A stretch of 6,467 bases of DNA, taken from the NCBI GenBank assembly GCA_009705185.1, contig WLCS01000059.1, positions 1-6,467 of the forward strand, read 5' to 3'. The notes below the pieces were generated by a model. It was not told the DNA's origin. It ran no database searches and was given only the letters and a program-made list of their open reading frames with translations. This document shows positions 1 to 6,109 of this stretch, piece after piece. A program made the translations under genes and the position numbers. Position 1 is the first letter of the stretch. Each line of letters starts with the position of its first letter. Source of the stretch: Actinomycetota bacterium (lineage in GTDB: Bacteria; Actinomycetota; Actinomycetes; Nanopelagicales; Nanopelagicaceae).

Positions 1-146
1 AACCGAGTTCCTCTGAATTAGGCGTCACTGCACGCGCTCTTTGGAAATTACCTGAACGCGAATATCAGTATGCAGCATCTGATCTTATTGATCACTTTAT
101 CGAATGTGCTGACAAAATTTTCTTAAAGATCATGTTGAATACTTAA
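1..146 (+). CDS. AlkD-family DNA glycosylase, middle fragment (5' end outside window, frameshifted)
   Basis: The third forward frame is open from the window edge (first whole codon at position 3) to TAA at 144-146. Its translation contains ARALWKLPEREYQYAASDLI, which matches the conserved LW-x-LPERE-[FY]-Q-x-AA helix of AlkD-type DNA alkylation repair glycosylases (HEAT-like repeat enzymes that excise N3- and N7-alkylated purines). After Ala-Asp-Lys (codons 108-116) the frame loses family similarity and ends as IFLKIMLNT-stop. The expected continuation, NFLKDHVEYLMAHKSWWDTVD, is in the second forward frame from position 116. One missing base in the A-run at 114-117 (four A's instead of five) would explain this exactly. 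The gene is therefore broken in this sequence, either by a real mutation or by a sequencing or assembly error. Family assignment is strong; whether it is functional is open. Confidence 0.8.
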   Translation, partial: PSSSELGVTARALWKLPEREYQYAASDLIDHFIECADKIFLKIMLNT

Positions 147-508
147 TGGCACATAAATCTTGGTGGGATACCGTGGATTCTTTGGGCACCACCGCAGTGT
201 CACCATTAACACTGAAATTCCAAAGTGTCGCGCTCATGCGAAAGTGGAATAAGAGCTCGAACATGTGGCTGGTTCGTGCATCGATTCAGCATCAAAGAGG
301 TCGAAAATCGGAGACTGATATCCCTTTGCTGATCGAATTCATGAGTCGTCATTCCTCTGAATCTGAGTTCTTTATTGCAAAAGCAATCGGTTGGGCTCTC
401 AGAGATTTATCGAGAATCAATAACTTGGAAGTGAAGAAATTTCTCAAAACCCACCCTGAGTTGGATAAAGTCGCTGTGCGTGAGGCTCTCAAATTAGGTT
501 ACAAATAA
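146..508 (+). CDS. AlkD-family DNA alkylation repair protein, C-terminal part
   Basis: This 120-residue ORF is the C-terminal half of an AlkD-type DNA glycosylase, which flips no base but recognises and removes alkylated purines using stacked HEAT-like helices. Visible family landmarks are SWWDTVD (residues 5-11; Trp7 and Asp11 correspond to the active-site Trp and Asp of Bacillus AlkD), NMWLVRASIQ (Arg44 corresponds to the catalytic-cleft Arg) and FFIAKAIGWALRD (Trp83 corresponds to another cleft Trp), then a C-terminal VREALK helix. At 120 residues it is about half the usual ~220-240. The missing N-terminal half is in another frame just upstream. In-frame coding similarity begins before this ATG (NFLKDHVEYL from position 116), so the ATG is probably an internal Met of the intact gene, although it overlaps the upstream stop as TAATG. 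No good ribosome binding site precedes it. The MMPL gene follows after one base, suggesting cotranscription. Confidence 0.85.
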   Translation: MAHKSWWDTVDSLGTTAVSPLTLKFQSVALMRKWNKSSNMWLVRASIQHQRGRKSETDIPLLIEFMSRHSSESEFFIAKAIGWALRDLSRINNLEVKKFLKTHPELDKVAVREALKLGYK

Positions 509-509
509 G

Positions 510-2612
510 ATGTTAAAAAGAGCTGCGAAGGCTCCAGCATTGGTTGTATGCATCTGGATTGTTATTTCTCTCTCGGGAATTTCCCTTTCTTCAGATTTGT
601 CTTCACATTTAACAACATCTTTGACGGTGCCCGACAGTCAGTCAGAGTCTGCGGAAAAAATACTCAATGACAAGTTCCATGAAAAGAGCGAGGGTTACAT
701 CTCAATCATCTACAAATTTGGCAACGCAAACAAGACTGAGCTTTTAGCATTAAAAACCAAGATTGCATCGGCAACCACTGTTATTCCACATGCACGAGTT
801 GTGCAGCAACAAGCAATCGCCGGAAATCTTTCTACAATTGTTGCAAGTAATGATTCACTAACTCGTTCATCAGAATACGTCACAGTGCTCAGATCTGAAC
901 TTGCGAGGATTGGTTTAAGTAAGGCCCTCGTGAGTGGTCCACCTGCAATATTTCATGATGTGAAGCCAGTGTTGGCTCATGACCTGCAAAAGGGGCAAAT
1001 TACTGCAGCAATAGTCTCTGTAATTCTTCTCGTTCTCACTTTAGGAATATCGTGGGCGGTATTTATACCGTTGCTATTTGCTATCTCGAGCGTCAGCCTG
1101 ACACTTGGAATTCTCTCACTTCTCTCGGATCGACTTCTTCTAGTTTTATACATTCCAAATATTGTTGAACTCATCGGTTTTGGACTTGCAATAGATTATT
1201 CGCTGCTCATCCTTCAACGTTTTAGGCAGGAATCTCACTTAGATCCTGGTGCAACCATTGCTCAACTTGTAAGCAGGACAATGGCTACGGCAGGAAGGAC
1301 AGTTGTACTCTCTGGATTGACGGTTGCAATTGCGTTGAGCACATTAATCTTTATTCCAGTTCCGTTTCTTCGCTCTCTAGGAGTAGCAGGGGCGCTCGTT
1401 CCGCTGGCTTCAATACTTACTTCGCTCACACTCATGCCCGCATTACTTCGATTGCTTGGCGAAAGAGTTATACAGACCTTCAAATTCGGCGGGTTCTTGT
1501 CTCATGCATCGCACACAAGCGTTGTCACGCGAATCTCACATCTACTGACTACAAAAACTAAATCGGTATTCGTAATTTCTCTTCTAGCAATCTTGGCACT
1601 TGCTACCCCGCTCATGGCCCTTCACGTAACACCAAGCTCGCTCACAGCGCTGCCTAAAGATTTGGAATCATCGCGAGCCCTGAGTTATGTCACCGACAGA
1701 GCGGGCGAAGGCATCATTACTCCTATTGTCGTTATTGCAGATCTTGGAGCCAATAAGAAAAATAGTGATTCAGAGATCATTGCCTCTCGAATAGAGACTG
1801 CGCAGATAATTGGGAAAAATCCAAGTGTGCTCATTGTTGCCCAAGGAAATAATCAGCCATACATCGACCCGTCCGGTCGATATCTTCGTATCTTCGTTTT
1901 CCCAAAAGAGAGTATCGGTTCTAGCGCCACCCAATCTCTGGTCAAGGAACTTACTTCGGTGACACTACCGAATTCCACTTTGGCGAACTACGCAACGTTT
2001 TATCTTGGCGGAGCGCCGGCACAAGGCGTCGATTTACTCAACGCAATATCTGATGCAGCCCCATCAATACTGTTCGCATCCGTGCTGATCATTTTTCTTT
2101 TACTAATGCGAGCCTTTAAATCTCTTTTCATTCCACTCAAGGCGCTGCTCTTAGATTTCATTTCGATCTCTGCTTCGATAGGTGTTCTTGTCGCAATGAT
2201 GAAATTCGGTATCGGCCATGCACTCTTTGGTACCTATCAATTACCTCAGCTCGAGATCTGGGTTCTTGTATTTCTTATTGCAGTACTGCTCGGAATTTCG
2301 ATGGATTATGAGGTTTTTATCGTCTCGCGAATTCGCGAATCATGGCTTCAGGGTGCTTCAAATTCAGAATCAGTCATTAACGGCTTTAAAGAAACAATAG
2401 GTGTAGTCACATCTGCCGCCCTAATATTTATCGGGGCCGTGTCAGGCTTCATCTTTGGAAGTTTCGCAGGACTTCAAGAGCTAGGAATTGGCCTCGTTGC
2501 TGCAATTCTCATTGATGCGACAATCATTAGATTCTTACTTCTACCAAGTGCGATGATTTTGATGGGCAAACTCAATTGGTGGGCTCCAAAAAGTAAATCC
2601 CGCTCACTCTAG
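510..2612 (+). CDS. MMPL/RND-superfamily membrane transporter
   Basis: A complete 700-residue inner-membrane protein with the duplicated RND/MMPL layout: one N-terminal helix (about 10-27), an extracytoplasmic domain (about 30-160), five helices (about 164-315), then a second half with one helix (about 352-371), an extracytoplasmic domain (about 375-512) and five helices (about 517-678). Each half has the family's proton-relay Asp-Tyr motif, GFGLAIDYSL (Asp229) and LGISMDYEVF (Asp599), each followed by the usual [QS]R-[FI]-R-[EQ]. The C-terminal LNWWAPKS is also typical. Length and layout match actinobacterial MMPL exporters, which are proton-driven and often move lipids or hydrophobic compounds; the substrate here cannot be read. 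The start is ATG one base after the AlkD stop (TAAGATG), with only a weak AGG upstream, so translation may be coupled. It is convergent with the minus-strand operon that ends 40 bp away. No defects are visible. Confidence 0.95.
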   Translation: MLKRAAKAPALVVCIWIVISLSGISLSSDLSSHLTTSLTVPDSQSESAEKILNDKFHEKSEGYISIIYKFGNANKTELLALKTKIASATTVIPHARVVQQQAIAGNLSTIVASNDSLTRSSEYVTVLRSELARIGLSKALVSGPPAIFHDVKPVLAHDLQKGQITAAIVSVILLVLTLGISWAVFIPLLFAISSVSLTLGILSLLSDRLLLVLYIPNIVELIGFGLAIDYSLLILQRFRQESHLDPGATIAQLVSRTMATAGRTVVLSGLTVAIALSTLIFIPVPFLRSLGVAGALVPLASILTSLTLMPALLRLLGERVIQTFKFGGFLSHASHTSVVTRISHLLTTKTKSVFVISLLAILALATPLMALHVTPSSLTALPKDLESSRALSYVTDRAGEGIITPIVVIADLGANKKNSDSEIIASRIETAQIIGKNPSVLIVAQGNNQPYIDPSGRYLRIFVFPKESIGSSATQSLVKELTSVTLPNSTLANYATFYLGGAPAQGVDLLNAISDAAPSILFASVLIIFLLLMRAFKSLFIPLKALLLDFISISASIGVLVAMMKFGIGHALFGTYQLPQLEIWVLVFLIAVLLGISMDYEVFIVSRIRESWLQGASNSESVINGFKETIGVVTSAALIFIGAVSGFIFGSFAGLQELGIGLVAAILIDATIIRFLLLPSAMILMGKLNWWAPKSKSRSL

Positions 2613-2628
2613 GTTCAGAGTGGCGGGA
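2586..2628 (-). terminator. Intrinsic terminator of the minus-strand operon, overlapping the MMPL stop
   Basis: Positions 2598-2610 and 2617-2628 form a stem of 12 base pairs (TCCCGC plus CACTCT against AGAGTGGCGGGA) with one bulged T at 2604 and a six-base loop, AGGTTC. Read on the minus strand, the hairpin is followed directly by TTTACTTTTT (2597-2588), which is the arrangement of a Rho-independent terminator. It lies 24 bp past the stop of the last gene of the minus-strand operon (TAA 2655-2653). On the plus strand the stem encloses the MMPL stop codon (TAG 2610-2612) but no T-run follows, so any termination of the plus transcript would be weaker. Confidence 0.75.
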
Positions 2629-2652
2629 CCTACCTGATATTTAGTTGACCTG

Positions 2653-4311
2653 TTACTTCACAATCTTGATTGCAAAGTTAAAGGTTGGAATTTGGTAACC
2701 AAGTGCGAGTCCAGGAAGATCGCTCTCTGAAGTCAGAATTGGAACCATTCCATATGGTGTATTTGCAAATGAAGGTTGCTGTGTATAAAGAAGTGGGCGC
2801 ATAGTAATTATGTGTGTGCCTACTCCTCCCATAGCTTTCAAATGCACTACGAGATAACCATTTGAGTTAAATCCGCAGCCATAGCCAACATAACTGTTGT
2901 CGTATGAAACGGCCAAAGTGTTATCCATCTGAGTCCAACCAACACCTTTCAGACTGATTGTGAACTCTTCTCCCTCTTTAAATGTGTATGTTGGAGTTCC
3001 CTGTCCCCCACGAGCAAATGCTTCAGCAGATCCGGATAAATCAGCTTTTGCAACTCCCATAGTGAGAACTTTTCCAGACTTATCAAGCAGAGGTTGAATA
3101 CTTTCTTTTACGTAGAAGACTTGTTGCGCCTCGATTACATCACCGAGTTTTACTTGCACAACGTGATAGCCACCTAAGTGATCAGGAATTGTGACTTCCT
3201 TTTCAATGGTGCCATCTGTGACATCAACTGTTCCAAGTGGAATCGGGTTGTAAACCCAACAAGTTCCAGATGTGCAGTTCACGCGGTTTCCAGTAACTGT
3301 TGACCATACAAGTGTGTGAACACCCTTGGTAGGGATTCCAGAAACCTTAATTGTGGTTTTGCTACCAACAATTCCTCGATCTGGAGTTAATGACATCACC
3401 GCTTTAGTTGCTGGATCTAAACCAGCATCGCTCAATGTTGTTCGCTGAGAAACAGTGGGAGTCATCAGAGCCGGATATTTCACTGTAGGTGTGAAAATTC
3501 CTGGATCTTTTGTCACTTTGAAGGAAGCCATTTCACTATTTGCAAATGGAACAGGAGATTGCATCACATTCAAATATGAGAAGCTGATTGCTTCATTAGT
3601 TTGTATGTAGTGATTGCCCACTGCACCTGTTGCAAGAATGGTTGTCTTCGCTGTTCCGCGAGTCCAACGTGCTTGCATAGATCCGGTGTATTTGCCGTCG
3701 TAGTAGACCGCAGAGCCGGCAGCATAAAGAGTTGGCCCAAGGCCGGTGTACTCGATTGTGATCGGAGTTCCGATTGGCCCACTCTTTGGGGAAATCTTCA
3801 ATGTACGTGCAACTTGAACACCGCCGTGTGCAAGTGCAATATCGTTATTAACAGCGTAAATATCGTGTACTCCGCCAAAGTCGGAAGGTACTTTTGTCTT
3901 GTAAACGAATCCACCTAGAGCATCGGTTGTCAGGGTTGCGATAACTACGTTGTACTTTATGTATGAAGTGCCCATGTAATTGACAGTGTTTGGTTGAACA
4001 TCTGTAACCCATGTTGCATCATGAGTTGACCATGTAAGAGTTACTGGAGTATTAGCTTCCATTCCTTTTCCAGTAATAGTGATTGCATCGCCAATAACAA
4101 CAAGTGATGGCGTGATATCTAAATTCACCATTGTGGAAGGGGTAGAAAAGTTTTGAGCTTTAATACCGGTAAATGGAATTGCAGGCACTCCAGGTAATTC
4201 CTTCGGTGCGACAAGCTTTACAGGATTATCAGCAGCGTGCGCAGGGGCAACCATGCCAAGTGCCAAGATTGCCGCTGCGGCTACTGAGAATCCACTTCTT
4301 TTGATATTCAT
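2653..4311 (-). CDS. Exported protein with four Ig/IPT-like repeat units, function unknown
   Basis: A 552-residue protein from the chosen start. It begins with a clear signal peptide (Lys/Arg at 4-5, hydrophobic 8-22, APAHA then ADNP, cleavage about 26). The mature part is beta-rich and holds four related Ig/IPT-like units, at about 63-168, 173-260, 307-403 and 443-510. Each unit has a Trp followed by Ser or Thr (Trp94, 216, 336, 459) and ends near a Gly-x-His (His149, 234, 383, 500). IPT-style openings such as ISPKSGPIGTPITI are visible. A possible disulfide loop is NCTSGTCW (Cys346, Cys351). The C-terminus (about 515-552) has LPGLALGYQIPTFNFAI. No anchor or sorting signal is seen. The start is taken at ATG 4311-4309 because GGAG (4322-4319) lies 7 nt upstream and the signal peptide then starts cleanly. 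ATG 4314 and ATG 4347 are in-frame alternatives; 4347 overlaps the previous stop as TAATG. It is the last gene of a three-gene operon. I do not recognise a function; adhesion or surface structure is only a guess. Confidence 0.85.
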   Translation of the reverse strand: MNIKRSGFSVAAAAILALGMVAPAHAADNPVKLVAPKELPGVPAIPFTGIKAQNFSTPSTMVNLDITPSLVVIGDAITITGKGMEANTPVTLTWSTHDATWVTDVQPNTVNYMGTSYIKYNVVIATLTTDALGGFVYKTKVPSDFGGVHDIYAVNNDIALAHGGVQVARTLKISPKSGPIGTPITIEYTGLGPTLYAAGSAVYYDGKYTGSMQARWTRGTAKTTILATGAVGNHYIQTNEAISFSYLNVMQSPVPFANSEMASFKVTKDPGIFTPTVKYPALMTPTVSQRTTLSDAGLDPATKAVMSLTPDRGIVGSKTTIKVSGIPTKGVHTLVWSTVTGNRVNCTSGTCWVYNPIPLGTVDVTDGTIEKEVTIPDHLGGYHVVQVKLGDVIEAQQVFYVKESIQPLLDKSGKVLTMGVAKADLSGSAEAFARGGQGTPTYTFKEGEEFTISLKGVGWTQMDNTLAVSYDNSYVGYGCGFNSNGYLVVHLKAMGGVGTHIITMRPLLYTQQPSFANTPYGMVPILTSESDLPGLALGYQIPTFNFAIKIVK

Positions 4312-4314
4312 CAT

Positions 4315-4322
4315 CTCTCTCC
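4315..4322 (-). promoter_or_regulatory. Ribosome binding site that decides the start of the four-repeat exported protein
   Basis: Read on the minus strand, positions 4322-4315 are GGAGAGAG, followed directly by ATGATG. The GGAG core is 4 nt from the first ATG (4314) and 7 nt from the second (4311). No comparable site precedes the more distant in-frame ATG at 4347, where the upstream bases are CTAAGAAGTA. This favours starting at 4311 (or 4314) and gives a canonical signal peptide without an extra 12-residue charged leader. Confidence 0.65.
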
Positions 4323-4346
4323 GATCGTTAGCTAGGAAAAACTGCA

Positions 4347-5300
4347 TTACTTCTTAGCTGGCACTGCAAAGAGTGCGAGCTGTGATGTCTGTGTGAAGTT
4401 AGAACTCCAAGTTCCTGTAGCTCCTTTAAGTGCAGGACTTACCTTCACTGTGCGGTAGTAAGTAACGCGGTCATAGACAGTTCGACCAGTTGCTGGATCA
4501 GTAACTCTTGCTCCATCAGCAGTCTTTTGTGCAACCATCTTTGTTGAAAGAACTTTCATTGAATCAGCGTCTTTTGCAATCAATGTGATTTTGTAGTTGA
4601 TGACGCCTAGAGTCTTATAAAGACCCTCAGCTGCACCTGTCTTCAAAATCGCAGTCCAGAATGCAACTCCACTGTGATTTCCATAGCTGAGTGCGATTGG
4701 ATCTTTGACACCTGCAACTTCGATGAATCCTTTTGCAGTATTTGAAGAATCCATTACTGCGCCACCCTGGTCTGCATTATTTGCATATACACGGAAGACG
4801 ATGGTTTGACCCAATAGATACTCATTTGTTATCGCACAGCTATTAAAGCGAGGCGCAAGATCACCTGTTGAACCTGAAGCAAGGACGGTGTCCACATAAA
4901 TGTGAATTGGTGAAACAACTCCTTGTACAGGAACTCCGATTTTCACATTAAGAGTGTTTGATGTTGCAGTAGTGAGTGAAGAATCCTTAGGTGTGAATTC
5001 ACCGGTCAATACAGCTGCACCTGCAGCTGCTGGAACCCATGCGCATTTTGCAACGAATGGAGCTGCTGATGCTGTGGCTACGGCTTCGCAACCTGTAATC
5101 ACACTTCCGCCTAACATGAACTTAACAACTCCCACTGAACTTGCAGTTCCGTTAATGGTGATTGGACCTAATTCATAGACACCATTACCTCCACTGAGAA
5201 TCAGGGTGGAATCTGCAGCACTCGCAGAACCCATACCGAGTGTCATCAACGCAGAAATCACGGTGGTGACGATTACTAGCTTTGACTTTGTACTCTTCAT
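4347..5300 (-). CDS. Exported two-domain protein with N-terminal Ig-like domain, function unknown
   Basis: A 317-residue protein with a signal peptide (Lys at 2, 5 and 7, hydrophobic 8-23, SASA then ADS, cleavage about 28). Residues 31-119 look like a bacterial Ig-like domain with one probable disulfide (Cys71 in VITGCEAV and Cys86 in AKCAWVP) and the usual AG-x(3)-L-TGEFTP stretch. Residues about 130-240 form a second domain starting PIHIYVDTV, with FNSCAITNEYLLGQTIVFRV (Cys155), SYGNHSGVAFWTA and a closing INYKITLIAKD strand. I have an impression of having met this second domain in exported proteins elsewhere but cannot name it. The tail (about 250-317) holds ARVTDPATGRTVYDRVTYYR and ends AVPAKK. 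The start is supported by AAGGAG (5312-5307) six bases upstream. It lies 24 nt after the preceding gene and joins the next one at TAATG, so it is the middle gene of an operon. No membrane anchor is seen. Confidence 0.85.
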   Translation of the reverse strand: MKSTKSKLVIVTTVISALMTLGMGSASAADSTLILSGGNGVYELGPITINGTASSVGVVKFMLGGSVITGCEAVATASAAPFVAKCAWVPAAAGAAVLTGEFTPKDSSLTTATSNTLNVKIGVPVQGVVSPIHIYVDTVLASGSTGDLAPRFNSCAITNEYLLGQTIVFRVYANNADQGGAVMDSSNTAKGFIEVAGVKDPIALSYGNHSGVAFWTAILKTGAAEGLYKTLGVINYKITLIAKDADSMKVLSTKMVAQKTADGARVTDPATGRTVYDRVTYYRTVKVSPALKGATGTWSSNFTQTSQLALFAVPAKK

Positions 5301-5324
5301 TTTTTTCTCCTTGGATCTAGTTTG

Positions 5325-5975
5325 TTATTTAAGAGTGATTGATCCGCTGGCAGTCATGCTGAAAGGAACAGATTCCTTTGAGCCAGCAGTAATTGTTTTG
5401 ATACTGAAACTTCCTGAAACTTTAAACGTGCCTGTTGCTCCCGCATATTTGCCGGTTCCGCTTTTAATCAATGCGTTGCCACTAAATTTCACAGTTGTTG
5501 GCGCACTGTCATCTTCGGCGCAACCTTTTGCACTTGAATCAAATGCAACTTTGATTGTGTCCGCGCCAGTTCCCAATACGGCTGTTCCATCAAAGGTGTC
5601 GCATTGTGAAGCAGGTGCTGCAGCGCCAGAACCAGAAAGTTCTGCAAGATCTGCAACTGTTCCGGTTCCTGTTGCTTTTACTGAAGTTACTTGGACATAT
5701 GTATCGCCCCATAGCAACGCAACAGTTCCTTTATAAGTTCCATCTATCGCGACAGATTTAGATGCGGTGCCAGCTGCTGGTTTCGCTGCGGCTGGCTTCT
5801 TAGTACTCCAACCCTTCGGGCACTTTGCAGTTGTTACTTTCTTAACCGCTGTGCCTTTATAGCAAGTGATTGATTTAGATGCAGCGTGTGCAATTCCAGA
5901 TTGCCCCAGGGCAAAGAGGAGCACTGTAAGTACTGCGATTGTTCTTTTTGATCGAACGAGCTGTGTAGTTTTCAT
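5325..5975 (-). CDS. Exported beta-rich protein with N-terminal Cys motif, function unknown
   Basis: A 216-residue protein with a signal peptide (Lys/Arg at 2, 8, 10 and 11, hydrophobic 13-24, GIAHA then AS, cleavage about 31). The mature N-terminus has the short motif ITCYKGTAVKKVTTAKCPKG (Cys38 and Cys52), which I associate with exported actinobacterial proteins and which may form a disulfide-closed mini-domain. An Ala/Pro/Lys linker follows (about 58-72). Residues about 76-216 are almost all alternating beta-strand residues with many Gly, Ser and Thr, a second Cys pair (Cys125, Cys152) and the turn GTGKYAGATGTFKVSG, which recurs in secreted beta-barrel or beta-sandwich proteins. The start is fixed by AGGAG (5985-5981) five bases upstream. 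It is the first gene of the three-gene operon of exported proteins, so its promoter should lie in 5976-6137. I cannot assign a function. Confidence 0.85.
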   Translation of the reverse strand: MKTTQLVRSKRTIAVLTVLLFALGQSGIAHAASKSITCYKGTAVKKVTTAKCPKGWSTKKPAAAKPAAGTASKSVAIDGTYKGTVALLWGDTYVQVTSVKATGTGTVADLAELSGSGAAAPASQCDTFDGTAVLGTGADTIKVAFDSSAKGCAEDDSAPTTVKFSGNALIKSGTGKYAGATGTFKVSGSFSIKTITAGSKESVPFSMTASGSITLK

Positions 5976-5986
5976 TTTCTCTCCTA

Positions 5987-6005
5987 AAGTAAATTTTGTT
6001 TACTT
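5987..6005. repeat. Inverted repeat AAGTAAA-N5-TTTACTT beside the ribosome binding site
   Basis: AAGTAAA (5987-5993) and TTTACTT (5999-6005) are a perfect 7-bp inverted repeat around TTTTG. It ends two bases before the AGGAG of the first operon gene (5985-5981). It could be an operator or a weak mRNA hairpin in the 5' leader. An all-AU-rich stem this short would be marginally stable, so chance is a fair alternative. Confidence 0.4.
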
Positions 6006-6043
6006 ACGAGAGAATCTTTTCAGTTTTGGTAGTGTGAAAGTTC

Positions 6044-6073
6044 TTTATGTGTGGTGCTAGCACTAGTGCACAA
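6044..6073 (-). promoter_or_regulatory. Candidate promoter of the three-gene operon
   Basis: On the minus strand TTGTGC (6073-6068) and CATAAA (6049-6044) are separated by 18 bases and lie about 70 bp upstream of the first operon gene. The match to TTGACA/TATAAT is only partial (three and four of six). The GTGCTAGCAC palindrome falls inside the spacer, a classic repressor position, which adds some support. This is a weak call based on inspection only. Confidence 0.3.
6054..6069. promoter_or_regulatory. Overlapping palindromes, candidate operator site 1
   Basis: GTGCTAGCAC (6054-6063) and GCACTAGTGC (6060-6069) are both perfect 10-bp palindromes that share GCAC. The first recurs inside a larger palindrome 59 bp away (6110-6125). 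This placement upstream of the exported-protein operon suggests a dimeric repressor or activator binding site. No regulator gene is present in the window to name it. Confidence 0.5.
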
Positions 6074-6088
6074 GTACATTAGGTCACA

Positions 6089-6102
6089 ATCAAAATTGAT
6101 TT
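6089..6102. repeat. AT-rich inverted repeat AATCAA-AA-TTGATT
   Basis: AATCAA (6089-6094) and TTGATT (6097-6102) form a 6-bp inverted repeat with a two-base centre, located between the two GTGCTAGCACT palindromes. It may be a binding site or simply AT-rich promoter DNA. Too short to be meaningful alone. Confidence 0.25.
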
Positions 6103-6109
6103 ATTGCAA

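Noticed and set aside
114..122. Programmed -1 ribosomal frameshift in the AlkD-like gene
   Set aside because: In the upstream frame the codons are AAA ATT TTC, which do not form an X-XXY-YYZ slippery site, and no strong downstream hairpin is evident; a missing A explains the data more simply.
977..1483. Minus-strand ORFs of 65 and 73 codons within the MMPL gene
   Set aside because: They are shadows of the well-supported transporter coding sequence; no family similarity or ribosome binding site is evident.
3601..3918. Plus-strand ORF of 105 codons with many Cys
   Set aside because: It lies wholly inside the four-repeat exported protein gene on the other strand, has no supporting start site, and the Cys content comes from antisense reading.
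5206..5736. Long plus-strand ORF of 176 codons, hydrophobic and valine/proline rich
   Set aside because: It is antisense to two genes with clear signal peptides and good ribosome binding sites. Its odd composition follows from reading Ala/Thr/Gly-rich coding sequence backwards, and it has no recognisable domain.
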